NCBI RefSeq assembly: GCF_016805305.1
Contig: NZ_JAERQN010000002.1
Coordinates: forward strand, 558,001-622,000
Direction: 5' to 3'
Length of the DNA stretch: 64,000 nt
Origin: Falsiroseomonas ponticola
Lineage (GTDB): Bacteria > Pseudomonadota > Alphaproteobacteria > Acetobacterales > Acetobacteraceae
The position numbers and the translations under genes were made by a program. Positions 52,562 to 61,830 of the stretch are shown one piece after another (within the stretch, counting starts at the first letter, position 1; the number at the start of each line of letters is the position of its first letter). Below the pieces are notes generated by a model. That model searched no databases. It worked only from the letters and a program-made list of their open reading frames with translations, and was not told the origin of the DNA.

Positions 52562-53809
52562 ATGGCCAGCACCCCCCTCCAGCCCGTCCGCGGCACCCGT
52601 GACCTGATCGGCGAGGACCACCGCCGGCACCATCACGTCATCACCGCCGCGCGCCGGATCACCGGCCTCTACGGCTTCGAGGAATGGGCCACGCCCATCT
52701 TCGAGGACACGCGCGTCTTCGCCCGTTCCCTCGGGGAGACCTCTGACGTCGTCAGCAAGGAGATGTATTCCTTCACCGACCGCGGCGGCGATTCCATCAC
52801 GCTCCGGCCGGAGAACACGGCCGGCGTCTGCCGAGCCCTGGTCACCAACGGCCTGACCCAGTCCAACCTGCCCCGCAAGGTCTTCTATGCCGGGCCGATG
52901 TTCCGCTACGAGCGTCCGCAGAAGGGCCGCTACCGCCAGTTCCACCAGATCGGCGCGGAGATCCTCGGCGCCGCCGAGCCCCTGGCCGATGCGGAAGTCA
53001 TCGCCGCCGGCTGGAACATCCTCCAGGACCTCGGCATCAGCGATGGCGTGGTGCTGGAGATCAACACGCTGGGCGACGCCGAAAGCCGTGACGCCTACCG
53101 CACGGCCCTCGTCGCCCATTTCACCGCGCACAAGGACAGCCTGTCCGAGGACAGCCGCATCCGGCTCGAGAAGAACCCGATGCGCATCCTGGACAGCAAG
53201 GATGAGGGCGACCGCAGGATCGTCGCCACCGCCCCCACCATCCAGCCCTATCTGACCCCCGCCGCGTCGGCCTTCTTCGCCGCCGTCCTCAAGCACCTCG
53301 AAACCCTGGGGGTCCCCACCCGGGAGAACCCGAGGATCGTCCGCGGCCTCGACTACTACAGCCACACGGCCTTCGAATTCGTCACGGACCGCCTCGGCGC
53401 TCAGGGCACCGTCATGGCGGGTGGCCGCTATGACGGCCTGGTCGAGGAGATGGGCGGCCCCGCTACCCCCTCCGTCGGCTGGGCCGCCGGCGTCGAACGC
53501 CTGTCGATGCTGCTCGCCGCCACCCCCGCCGCCCCGCGCCCCGTGGCGGTGATCCCGGTCAGCGAGGCGCAGGAAGCCGCCGCCATCCAGCTCACGCAGC
53601 AGCTCCGCCAGGCCGGCGTGACGGCGGAGATCGCCTACAAGGGCAACCTCAAGCGCCGCATGGAACGCGCCAACAAGATCGGCGCCCGCGCCGCCCTGAT
53701 CCTGGGCGAGGATGAGGTGGCGCAGGGCATCGTCCAGCTCCGCGACCTCGATGCCGGCACCCAGGACCGCATCACCGCGGCGGAGGCCGTGGCCAGGCTG
53801 CGCGGATGA
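52562..53809 (+). CDS. hisS: histidyl-tRNA synthetase
   Basis: 415 residues. [22 protein letters not shown], motif 2 region [64 protein letters not shown] (histidine A/B motifs) and a C-terminal anticodon domain beginning [19 protein letters not shown]. It charges tRNA-His. It overlaps prfA by 4 bp. Confidence 0.98.
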   Translation: MASTPLQPVRGTRDLIGEDHRRHHHVITAARRITGLYGFEEWATPIFEDTRVFARSLGETSDVVSKEMYSFTDRGGDSITLRPENTAGVCRALVTNGLTQSNLPRKVFYAGPMFRYERPQKGRYRQFHQIGAEILGAAEPLADAEVIAAGWNILQDLGISDGVVLEINTLGDAESRDAYRTALVAHFTAHKDSLSEDSRIRLEKNPMRILDSKDEGDRRIVATAPTIQPYLTPAASAFFAAVLKHLETLGVPTRENPRIVRGLDYYSHTAFEFVTDRLGAQGTVMAGGRYDGLVEEMGGPATPSVGWAAGVERLSMLLAATPAAPRPVAVIPVSEAQEAAAIQLTQQLRQAGVTAEIAYKGNLKRRMERANKIGARAALILGEDEVAQGIVQLRDLDAGTQDRITAAEAVARLRG

Positions 53810-54861
53810 GTCTCCCCCAGAAGCTGGACCGCCTCCTCTCCCGCGCCGAGGAGATCCGCGACCAGCTCAACACGGCGGATGGCGCGCAGGTCGGCGCGCT
53901 GTCCAAGGAGCTCTCGGAGCTCGAGCCGCTGGTCGAGAAGGTCCAGGAATACCGCGCCACCGAAAGGGGGCGCGATGAGGCCGAGGCCATGCTCGGCGAC
54001 CCGGAGCTGCGCGAGCTGGCGGAGCCCGAATACTTCGCGCTGCGCGACCGCCTGCCGGTGCTGGAACGCGAGATCCGCCTGATGCTGCTGCCGCGCGACG
54101 CCGCGGACCAGGGCAACGCGATCCTGGAGATCCGCCCCGCCGCCGGCGGCGACGAGGCCGCGCTCTTCGCCGCCGAGCTTTTCGCCGCCTACCAGCGCTA
54201 CGCCGCCACCCAGGGCTGGCGGTTCGAGGTGCTGGAATATGACGAGGGCGAGCTGGGCGGCGTGAAGGGCGCCTCCGCCTCCATCGAGGGTCGCGGCGTC
54301 TTCGCCCGCCTGAAGTTCGAAAGCGGCGTCCATCGCGTGCAGCGCGTACCCGCGACCGAAAGCCAGGGCCGCATCCACACCTCCACCGTGACCGTCGCCG
54401 TGATGGCGGAGGCCGAGGAGGTGGATGTGCAGATCAACGAAAGCGACCTCCGCATCGACACCTACCGCGCGTCGGGCGCCGGCGGCCAGCACGTCAACAA
54501 GACGGACAGCGCGGTGCGCATCACCCACATCCCGACCGGGACGGTGGTGGCGATGCAGGAGGAGCGGAGCCAGCACAAGAACCGCGCCAAGGCCATGAAG
54601 GTGCTGCGCGCCCGCATCTATGACGCGCAGCGCAACAAGCTCGACACCGCCCGCGCCGCCGACCGCAAATCCCAGGTCGGCACCGGCGACCGCAGCGAGC
54701 GCATCCGCACCTACAACTTCCCCCAGGGCCGCGTGACCGACCACCGCATCGGCCTGACGCTGCACAAGATCGACCGCGTCATGCAGGGCGAGTTCGACGA
54801 GATCATCGGCGCCCTGGTCGCCGAGGACGAGGCCGCCCGCCTGGCGGCGGAAGCCGAATGA
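53806..54861 (+). CDS. prfA: peptide chain release factor 1
   Basis: 351 residues. Coiled-coil N-terminal domain, codon-recognition motif PAT at 182-184 (VPATESQGR), and the peptidyl-hydrolysis motif GGQ at 226-228 (GAGGQHVNK). [22 protein letters not shown] segment and [21 protein letters not shown] complete the class I RF pattern. It reads UAA/UAG. PrmC, which methylates the GGQ glutamine, is encoded next. Confidence 0.98.
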   Translation: MSLPQKLDRLLSRAEEIRDQLNTADGAQVGALSKELSELEPLVEKVQEYRATERGRDEAEAMLGDPELRELAEPEYFALRDRLPVLEREIRLMLLPRDAADQGNAILEIRPAAGGDEAALFAAELFAAYQRYAATQGWRFEVLEYDEGELGGVKGASASIEGRGVFARLKFESGVHRVQRVPATESQGRIHTSTVTVAVMAEAEEVDVQINESDLRIDTYRASGAGGQHVNKTDSAVRITHIPTGTVVAMQEERSQHKNRAKAMKVLRARIYDAQRNKLDTARAADRKSQVGTGDRSERIRTYNFPQGRVTDHRIGLTLHKIDRVMQGEFDEIIGALVAEDEAARLAAEAE

Positions 54862-54871
54862 TGACCCCCTG

Positions 54872-54942
54872 TTCCCTCCCCCGCGCTTGCGGGGGGGCGG
54901 GGCACGGCCACGACGCCGAAGGCTGGTTAGGGTGGGGGTCGG
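54872..54942 (+). repeat. C-run/G-run intergenic repeat, copy 2, ending at prmC
   Basis: TTCCCTCCCCCGCGCTTGCGGGG at 54872-54894 matches the 50.56-kb copy; a 3-prime part GGTTAGGGTGGGGGTCGG also recurs in shortened form there. It fills the gap between prfA and prmC and its last bases supply a GGTGGGGG-type ribosome site for the GTG at 54944. Confidence 0.7.
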
Positions 54943-54943
54943 C

Positions 54944-55852
54944 GTGACATCCTGCCCCCCCGGCCAATCCGTCGGCGCCTATCTCTGCCAGGCCGGCCAG
55001 GTGCTCCGCGCCGCCGCCATCGACCAGCCCCGCTTCGAGGCCCGGCTCCTCCTCGCCCATGCCATGGGCACCACCCAGGACGCCCTGCTCCGCGACCCCC
55101 GCGCCGAGGTCCCCGAAGCCGCCGCCACCCGCTTCGGCCAGGCCCTCAAGGCCCGCCTCGACCATGTCCCCGTCGCCCATATCCTCGGCCGCCAGGGCTT
55201 CTGGACCCTCGACCTCGCCGTCTCCCCCGCCACGCTGATCCCCCGCCCCGACAGCGAATCGCTGGTGGAGGCCGCGCTGGAAGCCTTCCCGGACCCGGCG
55301 CGCCCGATCCGCGCGCTGGACCTCGGCACCGGCACCGGCGCGCTGCTGCTGGCCTTCCTCGCCGAACGCCCCGCCGCCTTCGGCATCGGCCTGGACCGCG
55401 CGCCCGAGGCCGCTTCGCTGGCCGCCCGCAACGCCCGCGACAACGGCCTGGCGGATCGCGCCGCCTTCCTGGCCGGGGACTGGGCCACGGCGCTCGACTC
55501 GACCTTCGACCTGGTGCTCTCCAACCCCCCCTATATCGAGCGCGACGCCATCCCGGGCCTGATGCCCGACGTCGCCCGGCACGAACCGGCCCTCGCCCTG
55601 GATGGCGGGCCGGACGGGCTCGATGCCTATCGCGCCATCACCGCCGCGCTGCCAGGCCTGCTCGCCCCCGGCGGAGTCGCGATCCTCGAACTCGGCCAGG
55701 GCCAGCGCGCGGCGGTGGAGGGCCTGGCCCGCGCCGCCGGGCTGCAACCCGCGGGATGCCGCGCCGATCTCGGCGGGATCGACCGCGCCCTGATCCTCGC
55801 AAAGGATCACATCGCGAAAAAACCGTTTGTCGCGCCCCCGGCGGCGCACTAG
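54944..55852 (+). CDS. prmC: peptide chain release factor N5-glutamine methyltransferase
   Basis: 302 residues from GTG at 54944, chosen because upstream residues are repeat-derived. An N-terminal helical domain, then SAM loop LDLGTGTGALLLAFLA and the catalytic NPPY at 194-197 (LSNPPYIER), followed by EPALALDGGPDGLDAYR, characteristic of PrmC/HemK. It methylates Gln of the GGQ motif in release factors. Confidence 0.95.
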   Translation: MTSCPPGQSVGAYLCQAGQVLRAAAIDQPRFEARLLLAHAMGTTQDALLRDPRAEVPEAAATRFGQALKARLDHVPVAHILGRQGFWTLDLAVSPATLIPRPDSESLVEAALEAFPDPARPIRALDLGTGTGALLLAFLAERPAAFGIGLDRAPEAASLAARNARDNGLADRAAFLAGDWATALDSTFDLVLSNPPYIERDAIPGLMPDVARHEPALALDGGPDGLDAYRAITAALPGLLAPGGVAILELGQGQRAAVEGLARAAGLQPAGCRADLGGIDRALILAKDHIAKKPFVAPPAAH

Positions 55853-56046
55853 GTTGGCCGCGCGGCCCGGGATGCCTTTGCGCGCCCCGGCACCGCCGGC
55901 AGAAGCGGCCGGGCAAGGGTGGACGGGGGCAATCGGCCCGGTTCCAGCCGCCGGCGTGCCGCGATGACGCAACCCGAAGATGCCGCGTTCCCGGTCGGGG
56001 CCTTCCCGCCCGGCGGCGCGATTGCGAGACGGCGAACGCCATACCA

Positions 56047-56616
56047 ATGAACATGAAGCGCATGCGCGGCCGCGGCGGCAACCGCCACGGGGGCGGAGGT
56101 GGCGGCGGCGGCGGTCCGTACCGCCAGGGCGGCGGCGGCGGTGGCGGCGGGGGAGGCGGCGGCGGCGGCCACCAGCCGATGAACCGCAACCACGTCTTCG
56201 ACAGCAACGGCCCGGATATGCGCCTGCGCGGCACGGCCCAGCAGTTGTTCGAGAAGTACCTCCAGCTCGGCCGGGACGCGACCAGCGCCAGCGACCGCGT
56301 CATGGCCGAAAGCTACTTCCAGCATGCGGAGCACTATTTCCGCATCCTCAACGCCATGAGCCAGGCGGCCCAGCAGCAGGGCGGCCCGCCCCAGCACCAG
56401 CAGCGCCGCTACCAGAACGGCCCGGACCAGGATGGCGGCGGGGAGGGCAGCGGCGAACAGCCCGACCTCAACCGCAACGAAGCCAACCTGGCGCAGCAGA
56501 TCCACGCGCCCCAATACGGCAACGGCCATGCGGACCGCGGCAACGGCCACGCCATGGACCAGGACGACCAGCAGCCCGATCCCCGCGACCGGGACCGGGA
56601 CCAGCGGGACGGGTGA
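56047..56616 (+). CDS. DUF4167 family protein
   Basis: 189 residues. A short Arg-rich start (MNMKRMRGRGGNRHG), long Gly runs (residues about 17-45), then the conserved DUF4167 core NRNHVFDSNGPDMRLRGTAQQLFEKYLQLGRDATSASDRVMAESYFQHAEHYFRILNAM, and a Gln/Asp/Asn-rich tail. The family is confined mostly to alphaproteobacteria and often follows prmC, as here. RGG-like and Gly-rich ends suggest RNA binding, but function is unknown. Confidence 0.92.
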   Translation: MNMKRMRGRGGNRHGGGGGGGGGPYRQGGGGGGGGGGGGGGHQPMNRNHVFDSNGPDMRLRGTAQQLFEKYLQLGRDATSASDRVMAESYFQHAEHYFRILNAMSQAAQQQGGPPQHQQRRYQNGPDQDGGGEGSGEQPDLNRNEANLAQQIHAPQYGNGHADRGNGHAMDQDDQQPDPRDRDRDQRDG

Positions 56617-56653
56617 CTGGCGGGGGACCTGTCCCCCTGCACCAACCCCGCAC

Positions 56654-56706
56654 GCAGGGGGACGCCGTCCCCCTGCACCCCCGGCCAGGGTCGAAGGCGA
56701 CCCTGG
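56654..56706 (+). repeat. third copy of the two-hairpin repeat
   Basis: Hairpin 56654-56663 with 56667-56676 (10 bp, loop GCC), C-rich linker, then 56685-56693 with 56698-56706 (9 bp, loop AAGG), ending in GGACCGCC. Layout and linker match the copies at 10.5-10.75 kb although stem sequences differ. It follows the DUF4167 gene by 37 bp and separates it from a convergent gene. Confidence 0.75.
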
Positions 56707-56722
56707 ACCGCCGGGATCCGGG

Positions 56723-57064
56723 CTATTCCGGCAGCACGCTGACATCCAGCGGCAGCACCGCGCCCATCCGCAGCGCATGCGCCGTGTGATCGGCCCGCTG
56801 GCGCCCGGTCTCGGGATGCACCAGCACCGTCAGCCCGGCCCGGTTCAACGCGATGAAGGGCACCAGCTCCGGGAACAGCGCGGCCGGAAAAGCCACCTGG
56901 TACATGGCCGTGGGATGCGGGCCGACCGGCACGTCATGCCACCGCCCCAGCACCGCATCCGGGAAGCGCGCCGCGATCCCCTCCCGCAGCGCCGCCGCCA
57001 CCGGCCGCGTCGCCGCCGGGTCGTAGTAGATATGGGCGTGCCAGCCCGAGATCGCGTCGCTCAT
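56723..57064 (-). CDS. DOPA 4,5-dioxygenase family protein
   Basis: 113 residues. I start at MSDAISGWHAHIYYDP, since AGGA lies 9 bp ahead; an ATG nine bases earlier is possible. WHAHIYYD and the pair GPHPTAMYQVAF and LVHPETG with His residues fit the small DOPA-dioxygenase-like family (GxHxH... HxxT). It might cleave catechols with Fe2+, though many members have unknown substrates. Convergent with the DUF4167 gene. Confidence 0.82.
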   Translation of the reverse strand: MSDAISGWHAHIYYDPAATRPVAAALREGIAARFPDAVLGRWHDVPVGPHPTAMYQVAFPAALFPELVPFIALNRAGLTVLVHPETGRQRADHTAHALRMGAVLPLDVSVLPE

Positions 57065-57130
57065 CCATCGCATTCCTGAAGGCCGTCACAGCCTCCCGCC
57101 CCGCGCGGCAAGGCGCAAGCCGGCAACCCC

Positions 57131-57742
57131 TCAGCCCCGGGGCAGCATCGAATCCAGGATGGCATCCACCGTCAGCGCCGCGATGCGCTGGGCCTCCGCC
57201 GCATCCAGCCGGCAGACATCGCGCAGCGCCAGCCAGGCCTCCAGCCCCGTTGCCCCGGACAAGGCCCGCACCAGGTCCTGGAAGGCCGCCGGCGCCATCC
57301 GGTCCCGCACCGGGGCCAGCGCCAGCTCATACATCGGCAGCCGCCGCCCGCCCCGGACCAGCGGCGCACCCTCCTGGGCGGAAGCCTCCAGCGCCTTGGC
57401 CAGGAACAGGCGGAACCCCCGCTCATTCGCCGCCGTCGCCTCGAAGAGGTAGCGATGCACCCGATGCACCCGCTCCCGCACCTCGGCGGCATCGCCCACC
57501 ACCTCGGCGGGCCCGGCGAAGCGGCCATCCAGCGCCGCCTCCATCGCCAGCGTGTCGGCCTCCTGGAAATAGCGATAGGCGGTGGCCTTGGAGATGCCGG
57601 CCTCCGCCGCCGCGGCCGCCACCGTCACCGCCTCGCCGCGCGCCACCAGCGCCCGCGCCGCCGCCAGCAGCGCCTGCCGTGTCCTCAGCTTCTGGGCCGA
57701 CCGGCCGGTATCCAGGCGCATGCCACCACCCCGGGGCTTCAT
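57131..57742 (-). CDS. TetR/AcrR family transcriptional regulator
   Basis: 203 residues. The N-terminal HTH has TRQALLAAARALVARGEAVTVAAAAAEAGISKATAYRYFQEADTLAMEAAL. The C-terminal ligand domain is helical. It is divergent from the cupin gene, with a 17-bp inverted repeat at 57751 between them, so it probably regulates itself and the cupin. Confidence 0.9.
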   Translation of the reverse strand: MKPRGGGMRLDTGRSAQKLRTRQALLAAARALVARGEAVTVAAAAAEAGISKATAYRYFQEADTLAMEAALDGRFAGPAEVVGDAAEVRERVHRVHRYLFEATAANERGFRLFLAKALEASAQEGAPLVRGGRRLPMYELALAPVRDRMAPAAFQDLVRALSGATGLEAWLALRDVCRLDAAEAQRIAALTVDAILDSMLPRG

Positions 57743-57750
57743 GATACTAT

Positions 57751-57767
57751 TGTCTCATGAAGAGACA
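57751..57767. promoter_or_regulatory. TGTCTC/GAGACA inverted repeat, likely TetR operator
   Basis: TGTCTC-ATGAA-GAGACA, a perfect 6-bp dyad with a 5-bp centre, 8 bp from the tetR start. It overlaps a possible promoter for the cupin gene (TTGTCT at 57750, TAATCT at 57774, 18-bp spacer). This placement fits repression by the TetR protein. Confidence 0.6.
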
Positions 57768-57822
57768 TGCGTCTAATCTAGCCCCTGTGCCGAGCGCCCG
57801 AAACCCCAGGAGGACCCGCCCC

Positions 57823-58275
57823 GTGGCCGACCAGCCCAGCTACCACCTCTTCGGCAATGTCCTGACCTTCCGCGCGCGCCCGTCGCAGGGCTCGCCCTTC
57901 CTGCTGACGGAGGCGCGTTCCGCCCCCGGCGCCGGCGCGCCGCCCAACCGCCATGCGGGGGATGGGGAGGCCTTCTATATCCTGGCCGGCACCTATGCCT
58001 TCAGCGTGGACGGGCAGGATCGCGTGGTGGGCGCGGGCGACTATGTGCCGATCCCCACCGGCGCGCCGCATGCCTTCCGCAATGTGGGGGAGGGGGAGGC
58101 GCGGATGCTGATCCTCAACTGGCCGGGCCACCAGCATGAGGCCTTCTTCTCAGGCCTGGGGGAGGCGGTGCCGCCGGGCTTCGCGCCCGTCACCCCGCCG
58201 GGGCCGCCGCCGGAGGCCGCGCTGGCGGAAATCCGCCGCCGCTCCGCCGCCTGCGGCGTCGAATTGCTGGTCTGA
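57823..58275 (+). CDS. cupin domain protein
   Basis: 150 residues. The GTG at 57823 has AGGAGG 9 bp ahead; an upstream ATG would lie inside the operator. The fold motif PPNRHAGDGEAFYILAGTYAFSVDGQDRVVGAGDYVPIPTGAPHAFRNVGEGEARMLIL matches cupin motifs 1 and 2, with His/Glu/His ligands for a metal. It could be an oxygenase, isomerase or a binding protein. Likely controlled by the adjacent TetR. Confidence 0.85.
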   Translation: MADQPSYHLFGNVLTFRARPSQGSPFLLTEARSAPGAGAPPNRHAGDGEAFYILAGTYAFSVDGQDRVVGAGDYVPIPTGAPHAFRNVGEGEARMLILNWPGHQHEAFFSGLGEAVPPGFAPVTPPGPPPEAALAEIRRRSAACGVELLV

Positions 58276-58340
58276 GGCGAAGGGCCGCCCGCGCGGGTCG
58301 CGCCGTCAGGCCGCGGGCCTGGCCAAGGGCCGCGCAACAC

Positions 58341-58376
58341 GAAAAGCGCCGCGCCCCGTCCCCGGGATCGCGGCGC
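58341..58376 (-). terminator. terminator after the oxidase subunit gene (minus strand)
   Basis: GCGCCGCG at 58346-58353 pairs with CGCGGCGC at 58369-58376; on the minus strand the stem is followed by TTTTC. It lies 27 bp beyond the stop of the cytochrome oxidase subunit IV gene. Confidence 0.65.
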
Positions 58377-58402
58377 CCCGCGGGCGCGGCAAGGGCGTCG
58401 TG

Positions 58403-58564
58403 TCAGGCGATGAAGATGGCCAGGAACAGCAGCACGGCCACGGCGCCGGCGATGCTCCAGGTCGTGCCCTTCATGAAGCCGTCGTAGAAGGAGGTCCGCT
58501 CGGCCATGATGTCCTCGGCCTTCACCTCGACCATCTCATAGGCGGCGGGGGCGTGGTCAGCCAT
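58403..58564 (-). CDS. aa3-type cytochrome c oxidase subunit IV
   Basis: 53 residues, found by translating the minus strand: starts MADHAPAAYEMVEVKAEDIM, then ERTSFYDGFMKGTTWSIAGA and a hydrophobic tail ending LLFLAIFIA. This is the small bacterial COX4-type subunit with one membrane helix. It lies 20 bp downstream of purN, same strand, and is followed by a terminator. Its location away from ctaCDE is usual. Confidence 0.85.
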   Translation of the reverse strand: MADHAPAAYEMVEVKAEDIMAERTSFYDGFMKGTTWSIAGAVAVLLFLAIFIA

Positions 58565-58584
58565 GGGGGATCCTTCGTTGAGCG

Positions 58585-59271
58585 TCAGCCTTCGGCCGCC
58601 CTTGTAGAAAGCGCGGCCCAGGCGGGCAAGGGGTTCGCCAGGGCCTCCGCCGCGCCGGGGGCCTCGACACGGGCGATCTCGCCCTCCACCCGCACCAGCC
58701 CCGCCGCCAGCCAGGCCAGCGCCGCCGGGTAGATGCGGTGCTCCTGCGCCAGCACCCGCGCGCCGAGCGTCGCCTCCGTGTCCCCCGCCAGCACCGGCAC
58801 CGCGGCCTGGGCCAGGATCGGCCCCTCATCCACGCCATGCCGCACCAGGTGGACGGTACAGCCATGCAGCCGCACCCCGGCCGCCAGCGCCCGCGCATGG
58901 GTATCGAGCCCCTTGAAGCTCGGCAGCAGGGAGGGATGGATGTTGACCAGCCGGTCGTGCCAGCGGCTGACGAAACCCTCTGTCAGCACCCGCATGAAGC
59001 CCGCCAGCGCGACCAGTTCGATCCCGTGGCGGGCCAGCTCGGCCTCCATCGCCACCTCGAACCCCGCCCGGTCCCCCTTGAAGGCGCGGCTTTCCACCAC
59101 GGCGGTCGGGATGCCCGCCGCGCGGGCGCGATCCAGCCCGCCCGCCTCCGCCTTGTTGGACAGCACCAGCGCGATGCGGGCGGGGTAGGCGGGGTCCGCC
59201 GCCGCCTCCAGCAGCGCCGCCATGTTGCTGCCGCGGCCGGAGATCAGGACCGCGGTCGGGACGCGACGCAT
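58585..59271 (-). CDS. purN: phosphoribosylglycinamide formyltransferase
   Basis: 228 residues. TAVLISGRGSNMAALLEAA at the N-terminus, VALAGFMRVLTEGFVSRWHDRLVNIHPSLLPSFKGLDTHARAL with the active His and Asn region, and GCTVHLVRHGVDEGPILAQAAVPV with the catalytic Asp. It transfers formyl from 10-formyl-THF in purine synthesis. The ATG overlaps the purM stop (TGATG). Confidence 0.97.
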   Translation of the reverse strand: MRRVPTAVLISGRGSNMAALLEAAADPAYPARIALVLSNKAEAGGLDRARAAGIPTAVVESRAFKGDRAGFEVAMEAELARHGIELVALAGFMRVLTEGFVSRWHDRLVNIHPSLLPSFKGLDTHARALAAGVRLHGCTVHLVRHGVDEGPILAQAAVPVLAGDTEATLGARVLAQEHRIYPAALAWLAAGLVRVEGEIARVEAPGAAEALANPLPAWAALSTRAAEG

Positions 59272-60332
59272 CAGCCCGGCCAGCCGGCGCCCAGATGGTC
59301 GATGCGCACGGAAGCCGCGCCCTCGCCCGCCTCCAGCGCGCCGATCCGGAACACCGTCTCCCCGGCCTCCGCCAGCATCGCCGTCGCGGATTCCGCGTCA
59401 TCGGCCGCCACCACCAGCACCATGCCGAGCCCGCAGTTGAAGACACGGAGCATTTCCTCCGCCGCCACGCCGCCGGTCCGCGCCAGCCAGGCGAAGACGG
59501 GCGGCACCGCCCAGGCCCGCGCATCCAGCGCCGCCACCACGCCGGCGGGCAGCACGCGGGGCAAATTGCCCGGCAGCCCGCCGCCGGTGATATGCGCGGC
59601 CGCCTTCAGCTTCCCCGCCTTGTGCAGCGCCAGCACCGGCTTCACGTAGATGCGCGTGGGCCGCAGCAGCGCCTCCGCCACGCTCTGCCCGCTGGCGAAG
59701 GGGGCAGGGGCGGAGAGCGTCAGGTTCGTCCCCTCCAGGATCCGCCGCACCAGCGAATAGCCGTTGGAATGCACGCCGGAACTGGCGAGCCCCAGCAGCA
59801 CGTCGCCCGGCCCCACATCGGCCTTCGGCAGCAGCTGATCGCGCTCCGCCGCCCCCACCGTGAAGCCCGCCAGGTCGTAGTCGCCGCCCTTGTAGAGGCC
59901 CGGCATCTCCGCCGTCTCGCCGCCGACCAGCGCGCAGCCGGCGATGCGGCAGCCCTCCGCGATCCCGCCCACCACGGCGGCGGCCTGCGCCTCGTCGAGC
60001 TTCCCCGTCGCGAAATAGTCCAGGAAGAACAGCGGCTCCGCCCCCTGCACCACCAGGTCGTTCACGCACATCGCCACCAGGTCCTGGCCGACGAAGCCAT
60101 GGATGCCGCTGTCGATCGCGAGCTTGAGCTTGGTGCCGACCCCGTCGGTGGAGCTCACCAGCACGGGGTCCTTGAACCCCGCCGCCTTCAGGTCGAACAG
60201 CGCGCCGAAACCGCCGAGCCCGCCCATCGTTCCGGGCCGGTCGGTGCTGCGGGCCAGCGGCTTGATGGCATCCACCAGCGCATCGCCGGCTTCGATGTCC
60301 ACTCCGGCGTCGCGGTAGGTCAGGCTGGTCAT
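59271..60332 (-). CDS. purM: phosphoribosylformylglycinamidine cyclo-ligase (AIR synthetase)
   Basis: 353 residues from [51 protein letters not shown]-binding [18 protein letters not shown], the [17 protein letters not shown] segment and [16 protein letters not shown] are typical. It makes AIR from FGAM. A 17-bp palindrome lies 30 bp upstream in the divergent gap. Confidence 0.97.
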   Translation of the reverse strand: MTSLTYRDAGVDIEAGDALVDAIKPLARSTDRPGTMGGLGGFGALFDLKAAGFKDPVLVSSTDGVGTKLKLAIDSGIHGFVGQDLVAMCVNDLVVQGAEPLFFLDYFATGKLDEAQAAAVVGGIAEGCRIAGCALVGGETAEMPGLYKGGDYDLAGFTVGAAERDQLLPKADVGPGDVLLGLASSGVHSNGYSLVRRILEGTNLTLSAPAPFASGQSVAEALLRPTRIYVKPVLALHKAGKLKAAAHITGGGLPGNLPRVLPAGVVAALDARAWAVPPVFAWLARTGGVAAEEMLRVFNCGLGMVLVVAADDAESATAMLAEAGETVFRIGALEAGEGAASVRIDHLGAGWPG

Positions 60333-60362
60333 GGCGGCCCCCGATCGGGTATTCGGCACAGA

Positions 60363-60379
60363 CAGGCACGACGTGCCTG
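60363..60379. promoter_or_regulatory. 17-bp palindrome upstream of purM
   Basis: CAGGCACG-A-CGTGCCTG is symmetrical over 8 bp arms, located between the divergent starts of purM (60332) and the DUF2066-like gene (60399). It is a candidate operator for purine-gene control; no known regulator site is recognised. Confidence 0.4.
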
Positions 60380-60398
60380 CAACGGTAGGGATGGCGAT

Positions 60399-61235
60399 AT
60401 GCCGGTCAGCGAGCGGCGCAGCCAGTGGGGCGGAAAAAACCATTTTCGGCCCGCGGCGGCAATCCGAACCACGCCGCTAGCGGCGATCGGGGCGATGATG
60501 CTGGGCGCCGCCCTGGCGTTCGCGGCGCCCGTGCTGCTGCCCATGCCCGCCTATGCCCAGGCGACACCTGAAGAGAACCCGCTGGTCCAGCGCGGCGTGC
60601 CGGCGGAAGCAACCGCCGAGACCGCCGTCATCGCCCGCGACCGCGCGCTGAATGCCGGCCAGCGCACGGCCTATGACCGCATGGCCGCCGCCCTCGGCCT
60701 GCCCCGCGGCATCCCGGACGCGCAGATCGAGGGCCTGGTCCAGTCCCTGGTCATCGAATCCGAACGCATCACCACCCGCGGCTACAGCGCCCGGCTGACC
60801 GTGAACTTCAACCCCGGCCGCGTCGCCGCCATGGGCGGGCGCAGCCCCGGCGCCCCCCCCGGCGCCATCGGCGCGCCCGGCACGCTGTTCAGCGCGCCCG
60901 GCGGCCCCGCCACCGGCCCCGCCCCCGCCGGCACCCCCACCGCCCAGGCCCCCGGCATCGGCGGCCCCGCGGTCGCGACGGTGGAGGCGCTGGCCCTCTA
61001 CCGTTCCTTCCCCGAATGGGTGGAGATCACCCGCCGCCTCGGCGCCGCCTCCCCCGTCGCGCGCTTCGACATCGTGAGCCTGACGGGCGAGAGCGCGCGG
61101 CTCCGCCTCGGCCTGCGCACCCAGCCGCCGGAGGCCGCGGCCGAACTGGCGCAGAGCGGCATCGCACTCGCCCCCGCCCCCATCGATTCGCGACCCGGCG
61201 AGGGATGGCGCCTCAGCCTTGCCGGAGGCCGTTGA
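60399..61235 (+). CDS. DUF2066-like exported protein
   Basis: 278 residues. Start [12 protein letters not shown], a hydrophobic stretch [31 protein letters not shown] that is either a long signal peptide or an anchor, a [24 protein letters not shown] core and a disordered Gly/Pro/Ala insert (about 145-190) before [21 protein letters not shown]. The layout and position next to purM and a CDP-alcohol phosphotransferase match the DUF2066 family of Rhodospirillales. Function unknown; periplasmic location likely. Confidence 0.78.
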   Translation: MPVSERRSQWGGKNHFRPAAAIRTTPLAAIGAMMLGAALAFAAPVLLPMPAYAQATPEENPLVQRGVPAEATAETAVIARDRALNAGQRTAYDRMAAALGLPRGIPDAQIEGLVQSLVIESERITTRGYSARLTVNFNPGRVAAMGGRSPGAPPGAIGAPGTLFSAPGGPATGPAPAGTPTAQAPGIGGPAVATVEALALYRSFPEWVEITRRLGAASPVARFDIVSLTGESARLRLGLRTQPPEAAAELAQSGIALAPAPIDSRPGEGWRLSLAGGR

Positions 61236-61830
61236 CCACAAGCCGGCCGGGGCCGGTCCCGCGGCCACGCCCCTCGCCACCCCGCCGGGTGGCGACGCCA
61301 CCTTCACCCTGCCCAACGCCATCACCTTCGCCCGGCTCTGCGCCGTGCCCGGCATGGTCTGGCTGGTGCTCAACCATCGCCTCGACCTGGCCTTCTGGGT
61401 CTTCGTCGCGGCCGGCGTGTCGGATGCCATCGATGGCTGGCTGGCCCGCGTGCGGCGCACCCGCTCGACGCTCGGCGCCATCCTCGATCCGGTGGCGGAC
61501 AAGGCGCTGCTGGTCTCCGTCTATGTCACGCTGGCGGGCATCGGCGTGCTGCCGGACTGGCTCGCCATCCTCGTCGTGTTCCGGGACCTGCTGATCGTGG
61601 GCGGCGTGCTCGTGCTCTACGTCATGGGGCAGCCGCCGCGCATCCAGCCGATCTTCGTCTCGAAGCTCAACACCGCGCTGCAGATCACGCTCGCGGCCGG
61701 CGCGCTGCTGCTGGCGGGCTACGGCATGGGCGATTCCGTCATCATCGACGTCTTCATCTGGCTGGTCGCCGCCAGCACCTTCGCCTCCGGCGCCGCCTAC
61801 GTCACCCAGGCCGCGCGCGGGCGGGCATGA
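61219..61830 (+). CDS. CDP-alcohol phosphatidyltransferase family protein
   Basis: 203 residues, using a TTG start overlapping the previous gene. The catalytic signature DAIDGWLARVRRTRSTLG and AILDPVADKALL (DGxxAR...GxxxDxxxD) is complete; several membrane helices follow. It should join a CDP-diacylglycerol or similar donor to an alcohol, as in PgsA or cardiolipin-type synthases. Which lipid is made cannot be said. Its end overlaps the AI-2E transporter gene by 4 bp. Confidence 0.9.
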   Translation: MPEAVDHKPAGAGPAATPLATPPGGDATFTLPNAITFARLCAVPGMVWLVLNHRLDLAFWVFVAAGVSDAIDGWLARVRRTRSTLGAILDPVADKALLVSVYVTLAGIGVLPDWLAILVVFRDLLIVGGVLVLYVMGQPPRIQPIFVSKLNTALQITLAAGALLLAGYGMGDSVIIDVFIWLVAASTFASGAAYVTQAARGRA

